Source of the DNA: Neolentinus lepideus HHB14362 ss-1
Taxonomy: Eukaryota > Basidiomycota > Agaricomycetes > Gloeophyllales > Gloeophyllaceae
DNA: 64,000 nucleotides
Direction of reading: 5' to 3'
Assembly (NCBI GenBank): GCA_001632425.1
Contig: KV425621.1
Span: 94,019-158,018 of the forward strand
Below, one piece after another: positions 34,822 through 47,652 of the stretch (position 1 is the first letter of the stretch; each line of letters opens with the position of its first letter). The notes below the pieces were generated by a model. The model was not told the DNA's origin and did no database searches. It worked only from the letters and a program-made list of their open reading frames with translations. The translations under genes were made by a program, and so were the position numbers.

Positions 34822-35143
34822 ATTCAAGCGCTGCTGTGGCGCAGGAGTGGCTCCGGTATCGCCGGGCCGACCACTGCAGCCACAAAATTGCAGCCCACTA
34901 CTGCGCGCGCCATAGTCTTTAAATTTGTCTGCACTAGGATGTCATTGCGATACGGAGCATACTAAGTCATACTCTACACGTCAGATACATGCAATGCACT
35001 AAAACGCGGCAGAATCTCCCACGTGATATTGTGCAGGCTTTGTTCCAAGTTCCCATACACTGCGGCCAGTTAACCGCGAGGAGCCAGACGTCTATCTGTA
35101 TCTAGGACTGTTCCTGTTTGGTTTCACCAGGCTGTTCTCTACC
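34822..35143. promoter_or_regulatory. divergent promoter Tma17-like / DUF2985 gene
   Basis: 322 nt between the two start codons, with a CACGTG box near 35018 (cccacgtgata). No exon or repeat seen. Confidence 0.45.
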
Positions 35144-37403
35144 ATGTCATCCGTAAGAGTGAGGCGAGGAACATATTCCTCCCTCCGCGACGACGTCCCG
35201 AATGGTCCGACTCAATCTTCGCGATCTAGGCGCAATACTCTTACCGATATCTTCTTCCCAAAAGATGCAACGGCCAGTGTCGAGTCTGGTGCTGCGGAAC
35301 TCACGAACAACTCTAACCTGCCCCGGACTACGAGTGATTCGGGTACTTTAACTCCTGAACAGCCGCCTCTTCGAAGTAAAGTCTCGAATCACATTTTGAA
35401 TGGAAGGGGATCTGTGCGTACCGGGCACTGGAGACGCGAGAGATCACCCACTTCGGTTGGCCTGTCATTTGGAAACAGACTTGAGGCTCTTCAAGGCTCC
35501 CAGGAGGACGTACTGGTATCAGGACGGGACGGTGCCACTGTGAGCGTACATTCTACAAGGAGTTCCTTCGGGAGTTCGGATAGCGAACATCATGAAGACG
35601 ATATTGTGGAACATCTGGATGCCATTGGTACGTGTTCGATTCTCAATAAACCTGGAGTAAGACCCAAACTTATGGTGGTTTAAGATCCTCAGATAGGAGC
35701 TGTATCCACCCTCACAAACACAGCCAACTCAATACTCATGTAAGCAACACTATGTGCTGCTCGTAGCAGATATTCACGTCTCCTTATTGATTAAGCCCTC
35801 CATTACCGCTTTTTCCTCGCAAGCCTGTGGTGTCCCTCCCTGAACGCGGTATTGAGGACGTCGAGAAATCTCCTCACAATGTGCAGAAAGATGACTTGGA
35901 TCATCACGTTGAAGATGTCATTACGAAACACCAGCTGTTCAAGCGGACGATGAAAGGAGTGTGGGCATTCGTGAAAACTCGTATGTGATCCGCAAGGCCG
36001 CTATAATATCACTTATTCAAATGTCACTTTGGGGTACAGCTGCAGGAGTGAGCCGTCTACCAGGACGGATTAGCAGTTGCCGGACTAACACCCTAATCCT
36101 AGTTCATTGCCGCCGTATATGGTTTTTGCGTTGGTATGCGCTGTTGCTGAAGTTGGGTCGATTTGCACTCAGTGCTTAACAGTGTTCTGGGGTGCCGCTA
36201 TTGTGATCTTCTTGGCCAAGATCATCAACTTCCACAATGCGAACACGCAAGGCTTCTGGGTAGAGGTATCTTCGCAAGTAGAGAATGGTACGTCATTTTG
36301 GTGCTATCTTCTAATCCCCTGTAACAAATTCGCGGCTATTTTCAAGGCCTTTTCACCGTCACAGGCGTTGGTCTGATCCCGTTCCGCGCAATGGACACAC
36401 ACCGTATGTCCATCACCTCCCATCCTACCTCCTGCGATCCAGCTTGACACGATAAACACTCCTCACAGGTGTGTCAAAGATCTGGTGCTACAAACGCAAG
36501 ACGCGTAAACTACGCAAGCAAAGAGGCCTGCCGGAATTGATTGACGAGGACGATCTGCCCGACCCTATTTATGATGTAAATTATGTGCATGTGCTAACTG
36601 ATGCGGAGCAAGCGGACTTGCACTATCGTGAGCATATATATATGTGCAAAGTGATGCGCATCGCTCATGTATGTGCACCAGAACAAACGAAGTTCATGAA
36701 GTCACAGACGTGGTATAGGCCACATGGAACTGATACGCATCGGGTGAGCAATCCTAAGTCGCCAATGGCTGTTTCTGTGCACTTACTGTTCCGGTTGTTG
36801 TCATAGGCTTTTCCCATCAAGTAAGCAGGTTGTTTCAGGCGGCTATACGTGTACTAAAGCGAAATACATGATAGCCTTGCTCTACTCATCTGCTGCCTGG
36901 TAGACGGAAACTCGATATTCCAGGTTAGTGCATTGTTCCCCTGGTCCACCATCCGCAAACAGACTGAGATCCATAATGTAGTGTATACTATGCGGAACTA
37001 TGTGGGGACTGAACCGGTGAAAACGTCATAACCCCACGGACACCCGCCCCTACTCATATCCATCCTCTCTAGATTCCAACGTCCAGCATGGAGTACCGGT
37101 ATTCTGATCCCGGCGAGTTTCTTATGCGGTATTTTATCAGCAGTCTTCATCTGGCACGGCTGCCAGAAGACAAGACGAACGGAGGCAGTTCAAGATCGAC
37201 TGCGTGCCGCTCTTACTACTGACGACGAATTTATCAATCCAAGTGGGACTGGTCCCGAGAATATTCCAGAACTAAATGGTACGACAACCGACAGTCGTTC
37301 GCGTCGGCCCCTCCGTCGGCAACAACGTGCAGCGGCAGCCAGCACTACCGAAACTATTCCCCTCGTCTCACATGGAACCTTAAACGACTCAGCATGCTTG
37401 TAA
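35144..37403 (+). CDS. DUF2985 integral membrane protein with many tiny exons
   Basis: A gene with about twelve exons. The first exon (ATG 35144) encodes a Ser/Thr-rich disordered region of about 165 residues. The DUF2985 region follows: FKRTMKGVWAFVKTPAG, AAVYGFCVVFWGAAIVIFLA, VEVSSQVENGLFTVTGVGLI, PFRAMDTHRVSKIWCYKRK, FMKSQTWYRPHGTDTHRAF, NLALLICCLVDGNSIFQ and MWGLNRFQRPAWSTGILIP. There are about four membrane helices and a basic tail ending SHGTLNDSACL at 37403. An 8-nt exon (36040-36047) and a 14-nt exon (36807-36820) are needed to keep the family sequence in frame. The family is fungal and of unknown function. Confidence 0.8.
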
Positions 37404-37774
37404 TAGTATACTAAGTGTATCGTATTTATGTCATAACTCGTTAGCATCAGCGTTCACATCGGACTGTCGGACGTAAGGTAGATTTATTGCAAAATCTCAA
37501 CGTGTGTAAGAACAACTGCAACCACCACCTCAGCTACGGATTGTTGAAATCCTATACTACCATGCTACAACACGCAAAAGCTCCCGCCTCGCGAACAACT
37601 CGGAGGCGCTCAGCGAGCCGCATAGCAGCATTCGTGCACCCTCAGCACGACGCCATCTGGCGTCACCTTGATGATATTGCCACAACTGTGTACCCAAGGT
37701 CGTGGTCAAGAACCCGCGAAGGCTCGAAACCCAACCTTTTTGATGGGCGCTGTTGAAGCGCAAGGATTATGCGT
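37404..37774. other. convergent 3' region DUF2985 gene / MET6
   Basis: 371 nt between convergent stop codons; holds both 3' UTRs. Nothing else seen. Confidence 0.5.
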
Positions 37775-40294
37775 TTAGGCGAACTGTTGGCGGGCCCAGC
37801 GAGCAGCCGCCACGAGATTGGCCAAGGAAGCTACAGGACAAAATATGATTAATCTCTCATATTCGATAACCGAGATTATATAGACGTACCTTCCGTCTCC
37901 TTCCAGCCACGGGTCTTCAAACCACAGTCAGGGTTGATGAAGAGGAGGTGGTCAGGGAGGATCTCCAACATGGCCGCGATACGATCCTTGATCTCCTGCT
38001 CGCCGGGGACACGAGGAGAGTGGATATCATAGACACCAGGCCCAATCTCGTTCGAGTAGCCGTACTCCTTGAACGTCTGCAAGAGCTTCATGTCGCTCTT
38101 GGACGCCTCGATGGAGATGACATCTGCATCAAGGCGCTGGATGGACGGGAAGATGTCGCCGAAGTCGGAGTAGCAGAAGTGCGAGTGGGTCTGCAGAGTA
38201 TCGGTGACACCGGCGGTGGCCAAACGGAAGGAGTCGACGGCCCAGGTCAAGTACGTGTCCCAGTCAGAGCGGCGGAGAGGAAGCTGTATGACATTAACCC
38301 ATAAGTATATGCGAAGCGATGAGACGTGTGCAACTTACACCCTCACGAATGGCGGGCTCATCGACCTGGATGGCGCTGATGCCAGCCTTCTCGAGGTCAT
38401 TAACCTCGTCCCGGAGCGCAAGAGCGAGCTGCTTAGCCTGTATCTCTCTCGAAACATCCGCACGAGGGAAGGACCAATTCAAGATAGTGACGGGACCAGT
38501 GAGCATTCCCTTCATGGGCTTCTTCGTGACGCTCTGGGCGTACGAGGACCAACGGACGGTCATGGGGAAGGGACGAGAAACGTCGGAGACGATGATGGGG
38601 GGACGGACGTAACGAGAGCCGTACGACTGCACCCATCCGTTCTGAGTGAAGACGAATCCGTCGAGCTGCTCACCGAAGTATTGCACCATGTCGTTGCGCT
38701 CGGGCTCACCGTGGACGAGTAGGTCGAGGCCAACCTTCTCCTGGAAACGCACGACAGTCTCGATCTCCTTCTCAATGAACTTGTCGTACTCAGCCTGAGA
38801 AATCTCGCCCTTGCCGAGCTTCGCACGAGTAGTACGGATCTCCTTGGTCTGAGGGAAAGAGCCAATGGTGGTGGTGGGGAACTTGGGCAGATCCAGGTGC
38901 TTCTTCTGGACCTCCAGGCGGACAGCGAAGGGACTCTTCCTGTTCAACATCTCAGGGGTGATGGCGGCAACCCGCTTCCTGACAGCATCGTTGGAGTTGG
39001 TCTCGAAGGCCCTGCGAGCGGCAATGGACTTCTTGTTCTGCTCGAGAAGAGCAGTGACTTGCGCGTCCTGAGAACCAGAAAGGACCGAGGCGATAACGGC
39101 AACCTCAGACGCCTTCTCAAGAGCAAAGGAGAACCAGTCCTTCTGCTCGGCAGTCAGCTTGTTCTCTGAACTCAGAGTGACAGGAGTGTGGAGAAGGGAT
39201 GAAGAAGTCGCGATGATAACACGGTCACTGCCGAGAGTATCGATAGCCTTCTGGCCCAACTTGATGGCAGCCTGGAAGTCGGTCTTCCAGATGTTACGGC
39301 CGGAAACTACACCGAGGGAGAGAACGAGGGAGGTGGGCTTAACGGCAGCCAGAGTAGCATTGAGCTGAGCAGGGGCACGGTCCAGGTCAATGTGCAGGCC
39401 GGCAACGGGCAGCTTGGCCACGAAGGTCAAATTGGAGTCGAGACGACCGAAGTAGGTCGTGAGGACGATCTTGGGGGCAACGGGGACGAGCTCGCTGTAG
39501 GCAGTGGCGTACTGCTTCTCAAGGTAAGCGGCTGTGTCCAAAACCAGGATGGGCTCGTCAATCTGGACGGAAGTAGCGCCAGCGGCCTTGAGCTCAGCCA
39601 GAAGCTGCTTGTACACGGGGAGCAGCTTGGGCAAGAGGGAGATTGGCTGGAAGCCAGGCTTAGCCTCCCTGGCAGGCTTACCGAGCACAAGGTAAGAAAC
39701 CGGGCCGAGGACGACGGGCCGAGTCTCGATGCCGAGCGCCTTGGCCTCGTTGTACTCCTCGACGGCCTTGTTGAAGTTGAGCTTGAAATCGGTCTCATCC
39801 GACAGCTCAGGGACAACGAAGTGATAATTGGAGTCAAACCACTTCTTCATCTCACAGGCGGGGACATCGACGCCATCAGCCTGACGACCACGGCCCATGG
39901 CGAAGTATATGTCAAGCGCGGAGAGGCCATGACCAAGGTAACGCTTGGGGATCACGTTGAAGGACGCAGAGTGATCAAGGACATGGTCGTAGAGGGAGAA
40001 CTCGCCGCTGAATATCAAGAATCAAAATAAGGTCGGAGTTGAGGACGCTGACGGCGGCGTACCTGGGAACAAGATCTACACCCTTTGCCTTGACGTTTGT
40101 CCAGTTGTACTTCTTAACTTCCGCGGAGACCTTAGTTAGTTCATCGGCTGAAATCTTTCCCCCCCAGTACGCCTCGACGGCTTTCTTGACCTCACGGTTA
40201 ACACCTAAATAGCTGTAAGTCCATCTACACTGGCTTGTAGACCACTTTGCGACGTACCGATACGAGGGAAACCCAGAACGCTGGAGAGAACCAT
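37775..40294 (-). CDS. MET6: cobalamin-independent methionine synthase
   Basis: Five exons coding for about 770 residues. ATG at 40294 gives [13 protein letters not shown], splicing to [20 protein letters not shown] and then the long central exon (about 38343-40020), followed by exons ending [10 protein letters not shown] at 37775. The protein has the two TIM-barrel halves of MetE/Met6: an N-terminal half ([20 protein letters not shown]) and a catalytic half ([20 protein letters not shown]). The zinc ligands sit in HSHFCYSDF (His, Cys), the Glu after it, and NPDCGLKTR (Cys). It transfers a methyl group from 5-methyl-THF-polyglutamate to homocysteine. Strong C/G-ending codon bias indicates high expression; this bias also creates long antisense open frames that are not genes. 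Confidence 0.96.
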
Positions 40295-41398
40295 CTTCGC
40301 AGTAGATATGAGACGAAGGATGGTGGAAGATGGTGGGTGGAAAAGAGATGGAGAGCGTTGAAAGAGGGGGGACCGATTTTTATCTGATCAGGCGTGGAAA
40401 ATGGAAGTATCGATTTACTGGAGATGGTGCGAAATGGCGTGAGCCCAATGACCCTAGCCTTTTCCCGTCGAACGCTTTTCTCGGTGTTCTTCTCACTTGC
40501 TGCCTCTTTCCGGTGTCTCTAAGGCCGCATACAACTTTCTATTGCGCATTTACGACCCGTGGTAACGTACTGCTAGACAGTTGTACGTAGATACTGCTCT
40601 GAAATGAAGAGAGGTTGCGGTGACTGGACTGTCACACACGGATTCGGACAGGGATCGGGAAGCGCAGTCCGAGAACACCCCCGTTCGCGATCACACAACT
40701 CTATTGGGGCGCTTGACATCTATACGAACTTTGGCGACTGTGGGGACAATCCTCGTTCGACGAATAAGAGCTTCGGCACTCTGGTGTATCCCTGGGAGTA
40801 CGGCCTATGATACGGTGAGCAGACTCCTGAAAACATTGCAGAATCAATTACATCCAGAAATAGATCATCACATACGAATGGGACATTCGGGTGAAGATAA
40901 GGTCCAACGAATGAATTCCTCGCTATATCAGTCAAGGATTGCATTGACGTATTCCAGGGATACCACCATGGGACCTCAGCGTCGGCGCGTCGCAATACAG
41001 AGGATGTTCTTCCTTCAATATTCAAGGTCACCGGCTAACGGCGAATGGCAAACGTAAAACCCAACTTCGAAGATCACATCGATGTCAGGAGATATCAGGA
41101 TTCAGGACATTTTGTGACGAGTCGTGGCCTGGACCAGATGAATTAGAATAGTAGTGCACGAAGAGGAATACTTAGCGCACATGTACATCAGTCACTGATC
41201 TTCTGGCACAAACAAGGACATCACGTATGAAGGACGCTCGGAACGAGAATAAGACGCGCATACAGGGAGTCCCGAAGACTTCCCAGAATATATTCACACG
41301 GACGGCGGTGAGACCAGCCCACGGGAGAGCACTCCGAATACAAACACAACAGCGTACAAGTTAACAAATCAATCAAGGAATGCCAGCACTCATCTCCG
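40295..41398. other. 1.1-kb intergenic region upstream of MET6
   Basis: Holds the MET6 promoter and the 3' UTR of the kinase gene. A frame of 145 codons on the plus strand (40620-41057, GTG start) shows no family features. I see no repeat or RNA gene. Confidence 0.45.
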
Positions 41399-42867
41399 TC
41401 AAGCATGCAAAGCCTTGAAGCGACGCACAGCGTTCTTCAGTAAATATGAAGGCGAAGTCACCGGTGACTTCGCGTGCTGCTTCCCTCCTGCTGCCTCTCC
41501 TTCCCTCGCTGCCCTCGCCAAAACGACCCGCTCGCCCATCCCCGCTCCCTCCGGCATCTCGGGTACCTCCACCGCTGGATCGTTCGCAATCGTGTCAGGT
41601 GTAATGGGACCTTCGCTCTCCTCGCTGCTGGTTGAGTCTTCCAGATCCGAACTTGAACCAGACGAGTCTGGTGGGTGAGCGACAGGGTGAGGGAACGCTG
41701 CGACCGGGGACTGGGACGAGACACGGCCCACGAGCACGCGAGCGGGTGTCGAGACAAAGGCATTGCGTTGAACATCTTGGCGCTTCGGCGGTCCGCCAAA
41801 ATCCGAGCTGCTACTGCTGAGCTCCTCCGCGAGGGTGCTATCGTCGCGGACTGTCCTGAGCGCCTCCTCCGTCGTTACCTTCGCGGCATACGCGTGGTCA
41901 GCTGCCCTCACATGCTCGCCCGCGCGCGTAATGTCGACCTTGCTCATCCAGAAGGACTCGACAGCCAGCACGGCCTCGCGCAGGTCAGGAATGCTGATGC
42001 GCGTGTGTGGGTTGAGCGTGAAGATGCGGCGAAGGATCCGGTTCGTGCCGCGCGAGATCGGGAGCATCTCGAGCAGGAAGTCGCGGTTGTGCAGGTACGC
42101 GCAGAAGCACTCGTCGTCGGTCGTCGCCCACCGCCATGGGTTGCGCCCTGTGATCATGTTGGTGAGGATGATGCCGAGGGACCAGACGTCGCTGTGCCTT
42201 GTAGAATATGCGCCCAGATCGAATTCCTTTCCTATGCATTCTGAGAAGATGTGAACTTTGTGTGTGCAGGATGTGACGACGAGTCGAAAGACTCACCGGG
42301 ACTCATGTAGTATGAACTGCCGCACCCAAAATCACGGCTGATGGTGTCCCTCGTTGCGAGTCCAAAGTCGGATAAGTAAAGCCGGCTACCGTCTTCTGAG
42401 CAGAGGATGTTCTCCGGCTTGAGGTCACGGTGGAAGATATTGTGGTCGTGGCACCATTGGACTGCATCGAGTAACTGGAGGAAAGCCTTCTTCAGCAGGA
42501 GGTCGTTCCGATAGTAGACGTGCCGTTCGGTGATGGCACCGAAGAGATCGCCGCCAGGACAGAGATCCAAGATGAGATAGATATAGTGGTCTTCTTCATA
42601 TGTTCCGTGCATAGTAAGGATGTTGGGATGAACGGATACGAAGGTATGAAGGGCAATCTCGCGGGCTTGGAACTTCCGTTGCTTGGGTGGGAGGTCCTTG
42701 AGTAGACACTTTACCGCGTAGCGTGGGGAGCGTCCTGTTGAACTTGTTTCGAAAGCATTGTAGACTACACCATACGCGCCGGTGCCGATGACTTCCAGAA
42801 GCTTGAGGCGACCATTGTCGATAACTTTACCAGTAAAGTCGGGGATAGAAGAGCTAACGTTGACCAT
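41399..42867 (-). CDS. serine/threonine protein kinase, Ran1/Sks1/Vhs1-like
   Basis: Two exons with one intron near 42240-42295; start ATG 42867 ([11 protein letters not shown]). The kinase domain is complete: Gly loop [20 protein letters not shown]-type lysine in YAVKCLL, catalytic loop [18 protein letters not shown], and [11 protein letters not shown] (SPE in place of APE). [20 protein letters not shown] follows. The [19 protein letters not shown] start and the missing N-terminal extension resemble fission yeast Ran1/Pat1 and budding yeast Sks1/Vhs1, which act in nutrient and meiosis control. After the domain comes a disordered Ser/acidic tail ([20 protein letters not shown]) ending VRRFKALHA at 41399. 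Exact orthology is uncertain. Confidence 0.85.
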
Positions 42868-44345
42868 GACGAACACTTGAGAGAGAAGCAGTAGCTTGAG
42901 GAGACAGAAGAGAAGCAGCTGTGGACGAGACTAGCGTTCCTGAGGAGAAAGACTTGACGATAATACTGTTGACGACACGTCCGACCTGTGGAGCACCATG
43001 ACTTTATAGAAATTTGGGTGCGTCGCGGATGTCGCAGACGTGTCGATCGTTAGAGACATTCGAAGTCGGGGGGCTGATAAGGCAGTCGAGTTTGCAACGA
43101 CAAGTCGAGGATTCTTGGTGCTCGGCGGCGAAGAGAGGCTTTGACCGTCCTCACAGGTAGAACAACCGCACCGAAGAGGACAGCGTTTGGATCGAAACTG
43201 AAAGTCGAGACTGGTCGAGGCGGGAGGGATGCCGGTTGGCGGCTATATATCCTGCTAGCATGTGGCCAGGTGCCAGGTGCGGGGTGCGTCCCGACGCTTC
43301 CCCAGAACAGTCACCCACTTCTGTCACCGGCACTGCACAAGAATTGCAAATTTTGCAACTCCTGTCCAACCCCTTAATGCACCGGACCAAAAAATTTGGG
43401 ATCACCACAAATACATAGATATAGACTAGGATATACTGTTTGTGAAGTGGAATTAAAGGAAAACTCATTTGGTAAGGATTGCTAGTTGAGATATATATGT
43501 ATACCCTATGTGTGGATACTGATCGGAGCATGTAAACAAGAGATCCCTCAGGTATGAGGAGTGTGGACCTCAAAGTCAAGTCTGGGATAGATGTATCTAC
43601 TATTCTTTTGTCTAAATGACCCACTCGATAAGCATGAAAGTACCTGAGGGCCTTTAAGGATGCCGAGCGCAAGGCGTGACATCGAGCCAAACGCGAGATT
43701 CAAACCCGGCTTGTTGATCGTGTCTCAGTCATTCCTTATTCATTTAAATTCGTATGTCGATGTTTTGTATAGTATACATGTACAAGATTGTATCGAACGC
43801 ATTTGTGTTCTCTGCATCTTGACAGGCGAGCGCTGGAGTGCGTCGGGCCTTGCCATTTGAGGCTTTGTCGCACGTGACTGATGCGTGACAAAACTTTTGC
43901 AGCACACAACAGCACACATTAGATATTAGATCGCGAAACAATATAGGCATGTTCGTAGGATGGCACTGTATGATGCCTTGAAAACCGATCATGAAAATGT
44001 CGGGTGCAGTTGATGTTGTATGGCGATTTACAGGATTTTTTGCAACTCCCGTGCAATGATAATAACCTTCCTTATCATCGAACTCTACACCTCACCGTTC
44101 AAAACATGCGTAGATATGAATTCTCCCCAAACGACGCTCGCGCAGCTGACACCGTCTTCATCAACATTTCATTACCGTTGAATACCATCAGCGTACTTAT
44201 AGTAATCCGAGGAAGAGCCGGTGACTTCTGGACCTGACGGCAGGTGTTTACCCAGCCTCGCGGTCCGGGCAACCGCCTCCCCCTTCAAATACCCCAGACC
44301 AGCGCCCCCTTACTCCGTAAGTTCTTACTTCCAGCCGCCCCTATC
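42868..44345. other. 1.5-kb divergent intergenic region kinase / xylitol dehydrogenase
   Basis: Contains the promoters of both flanking genes. A G/A-rich stretch lies next to the kinase start, and a CACGTG box (gcacgtgact) sits near 43870. A tRNA-like B box near 43695 (minus strand GGTTTGAATC) has no matching A box. The frame at 43151-43690 (minus) does not look coding. Confidence 0.45.
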
Positions 44346-45795
44346 ATGTCTGACAACCCATCTTTCGTCTTGAAAGCTATCGAGAAGGTTGAGTACGAGC
44401 AAAGGCCCATTCCTGAGAGTACGTTAACCCCGAGATTCTGTATGCGATCGGCGCTGATCGCAGCTTGAAGTCAGCGACAATGAGGTGTTAATAGAGGTCA
44501 AGAAGACCGGTATGTGCAATCAAATTATGCGCTTGCCAAGCATCGTATACTGAATCGATTTATACAGGTATCTGCGGTTCCGATGTCCATTACTTGGTCC
44601 ACGGGCGCATCGGTGACTTCGTCGTCGAGAACCCCATGGTTCGTTGATCCAGTCTTACTCTGTTGGCCCGATTTCTAAATCCTGCTATCAGGTTCTGGGC
44701 CACGAATCGGCTGGTGTTATCTCCAAGGGTGAGCCTGCATGCTCATGCTCCCCGGGATGACGAGCTTCCTAACCTTCTGCCCGTGAACAGTTGGAAAGAA
44801 AGTTAAGAATGTAAAGCCCGGTGACCGTGTCGCAATGGAGCCCGGTGCAACATGCAGAGTCTGCGAAGAATGCAAGCGGGGCCGGTACGAGCTCTGCGCG
44901 GATATGGTGTTCGCTGCCACCCCTCCGTACGACGGAACCCTAGCCCGCTACTACACTCTCCCCTCCGACCTCGTATACCTTCTCCCCGATAACCTGACTC
45001 TCGAAGACGGTGCCATGGTAAGACCCTTCCTTTCAGTTGTAGTGCATATATTCACCTACCTCCTTAGATGGAGCCCCTCTCAGTCGGTGTCCACTCCGTT
45101 GCCAACATCGCTGACGTCCGTGCCAACCAAACCGTCGCTGTCTTCGGCTGCGGCCCGGTTGGCCTCGTCTGTATGGCCGTCGCCAAGGCGCTCGGCGCCT
45201 CGCGCGTCATTGCCGTCGACATTGTCCCTGGTCGTCTTGAGTTTGCGAAGTCGTACGCCGCGACGGACACGTTCCAGCCGCCCGCGATGCAGCCTGGCCA
45301 GTCAAAGGTGCAGTACTCGCAGGGAAGTGCGGCGGCGATGAAGAAGCAGCTGGGACTGCCAAAGGGCGTGGATGTGGTGGTGGACGCGTCGGGCGCGGAG
45401 GTGTCGATACAGACCGGGGTATTCCTTGCAAAGAATGGGGGCACGTACGTCCAGGTTGGCATGGGCGCCCCTGAGGTTGTGTTGCCGATTACGTTGATGT
45501 TGACGAAGGAGCTCATTTTTAAGGGCTCTTTCCGATACGGAGTAAGTTTCCTGCCCCTGTTGATTCCTGAACTCCCAGAAATTCATACATCTTCCTGTAG
45601 CCCGGCGACTACCAGCTCGCCATCGACCTAGTGTCGCAAGGCAAGATTGACCTCAAGCCTCTTATCACTCACCGGTTCGCGTTCACGGACGCTGTCAAGG
45701 CATTCCAGGTTACCCGCCAGGGAAAGAGCGACGACGGCAAGGGTGTCATCAAGGCTATCATCTCCGGACCTGATGTTGATGTCGGGCCTTTGTAA
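44346..45795 (+). CDS. zinc-dependent xylitol/sorbitol dehydrogenase (D-xylulose reductase)
   Basis: About seven exons coding for roughly 375 residues, ATG at 44346 ([20 protein letters not shown]). It is a medium-chain dehydrogenase with catalytic zinc ligands in [19 protein letters not shown] and LGHESAGVI, and the structural zinc Cys set in [15 protein letters not shown]. The NAD-binding motif is [11 protein letters not shown], followed by the acidic residue in [14 protein letters not shown]. It ends DVDVGPL at 45795. The [14 protein letters not shown] pattern is typical of fungal xylitol and L-arabinitol/sorbitol dehydrogenases of pentose catabolism; the preferred polyol cannot be told. 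The intron before [13 protein letters not shown] uses an AAG acceptor. Confidence 0.9.
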
Positions 45796-46103
45796 GCTAA
45801 ATCGGGGGAAATCGTGTACCAGCAGTTGGTAATATATATAATGTGCAAGTAGTGTTGTTTTCAATCGATTATTCCTGTGTTAACCGAGAGTGGATGTGCT
45901 ACGTGACGTCACATGTATGATGGGTCTCGTGACGCGACGCACGTCATTTCATTGAACGCGATCATGTTTTGCTTCTTGTCTTGATGTCCATATATGAAGG
46001 GTTCCTCACGTTAGTGACTATGCACTAGTTTTCATCCCGAAACACCGATATACAAGCTTCAACGTTTGACGGTTACAGCGCAACGTAACGCTGATCGGAA
46101 ATA
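45796..46103. other. intergenic region
   Basis: 308 nt between two plus-strand genes. Contains the dehydrogenase 3' UTR and the next promoter, with tgacgtcac (ATF/CRE-like) near 45905. Confidence 0.45.
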
Positions 46104-47583
46104 ATGCCCTTCCGCGCGCGCAACCTCTTTTACCTGCGCATATCAAAAAGCGATGTTATTCCTTTGTATGTAAGTTGCACGAATCGTTGCAGCAGCCACC
46201 AAGGCTCAAATCTCGTCTCTCCAGCTCTATCTAGATGAAAGACACATCGAATGGATGTCTGACCGAGTGCTGCAGCACGTTCTAGCGGATTTGAGGCCTC
46301 TGTAAGTCAGCTCAAACATATGAAATCAGATGATGTTATTATGCGTCTGAGGTGCTTAAGTCTGAGGACTTGTACCTTGTAGGATTGGACCGAAGATGAA
46401 AGCCGAATCCCAGCTAACTGAAGGGCCAAGTGGAAAGAAGGGGATTGTGGATGTATACAGAGGAGGTGCGTCTGGCTGGAAGTCATATCTTATGAGAGGT
46501 TTAACCTGGTCTTAGATTTCTATCAGTTTGCTTATTTCTTCCGGGGAATGGAGCCTCATTCCGTCATCTTGAAGGTACAATGGTTGCGGTTCTGCTTCAT
46601 CCAATATAAAGTTAACGCGTCTATAGACGAGAAACTTCGTCGCCGCACCTGACCGCCCCAAAGGTCAAATGCTCCCATCTCCGTCTCCAGAACCGGCACG
46701 TCAGTCTGAAAGAGGGACGAAAAGGAAGAAATCATGTGCTTCGTTGAAACAGAAGGCGAAAGGCAAGGAACGCGCTCGAACGCGCGATATAAATGAGGAC
46801 GAATTGGAGGATTTCGAATCTGAAGAGGACGTGATCAGTGGGGACGACGATGCAGATTATACTCCGCGGCATCGGTCTTCAAGAGCACGCAGAAGGCCTA
46901 AGAGGACGACTCAGGAAGCCATCGAAGTGGAGGATAACTTTGTAGACGATGCAGACGACACTCAGATGATCGAAGGAACAAATCAAGAGCTTATAGTAAA
47001 GGAAGAGACAGAAGACGTCTTACCTGCCACCCCAGCTCCAGATGGTCATTCACAAGAATCGTCAACCACCAGTACGGCAGGCTCTCGAACCATCAACCGA
47101 GTCGTTATCAATGTAGATGAGGAAGAAAGCAAACCCAAGCCAATCCTCCAACTCCGATATAAGGGATTTAGCATCTCAGGTCGTTATCTTTGCGTCATTG
47201 TCGAACCTTGGCCGCCAATCCGCTCAGCCAGCCGCGCGCCTTCGCTAGCGCCTCTCCAATCTACGGGCCTTCGGCGCCCCAGCATCGCTCCGCCGGATTT
47301 CGTGCCCAGTACAGGCTTAAGGGAACGTACACCACTGTTTCTACCTGATGACGATAGAGGGGAAACTCCTGCTCCTTTCCTCAACTCGCGTGTTTTGCCT
47401 CCTGTGCCTGCTTTCAATGACCCGGCGCCGGATCAAAGTATTGAGGGGTACGATGAGAGCGATATGATGGCGTTTAGTCAAGTGCTTCACTCTGCTGGGG
47501 ATCTGAGGGGGATAGAAGTAGATGACGACGATATAGACGGGGCGGTTCTCTTCGGTGATGCTGATGAAACGAGAGAACTGTAG
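46104..47583 (+). CDS. conserved-looking acidic protein of unknown function
   Basis: Five exons. ATG at 46104 gives MPFRARNLFYLRISKSDVIP, then LYLDERHIEWMSDRVLQHVL, GPKMKAESQL, KGIVDVYRGDFYQFAYFFRG, MEPHSVILKTRNFVAAPDRP and a 300-residue last exon. The first 110 residues look like a small folded domain. The rest is disordered, with basic patches (RHRSSRARRRPKRTTQEA) and acidic runs (FESEEDVISGDDDADYTP), suggesting a nuclear protein. I do not recognise the family. It ends VLFGDADETREL at 47583, only 69 nt from the convergent MEF2 stop, so the two 3' UTRs must overlap. Confidence 0.65.
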
Positions 47584-47652
47584 GGCTCATATTTCAGACA
47601 CTGATCTAACATGGATGGTACATGGATGCGTTTACTTTTGATGGCACAATTG

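Noticed and set aside
38865..40030. Plus-strand open frames opposite MET6
   Set aside because: Antisense shadows of a codon-biased, highly expressed gene; the sense strand encodes an unmistakable methionine synthase.
40620..41057. 145-codon plus-strand frame between MET6 and the kinase gene
   Set aside because: GTG start, no recognisable motif and poor codon use.
43670..43760. tRNA-like B box (GGTTTGAATC on the minus strand)
   Set aside because: No A box at the right distance and no cloverleaf stems can be formed.
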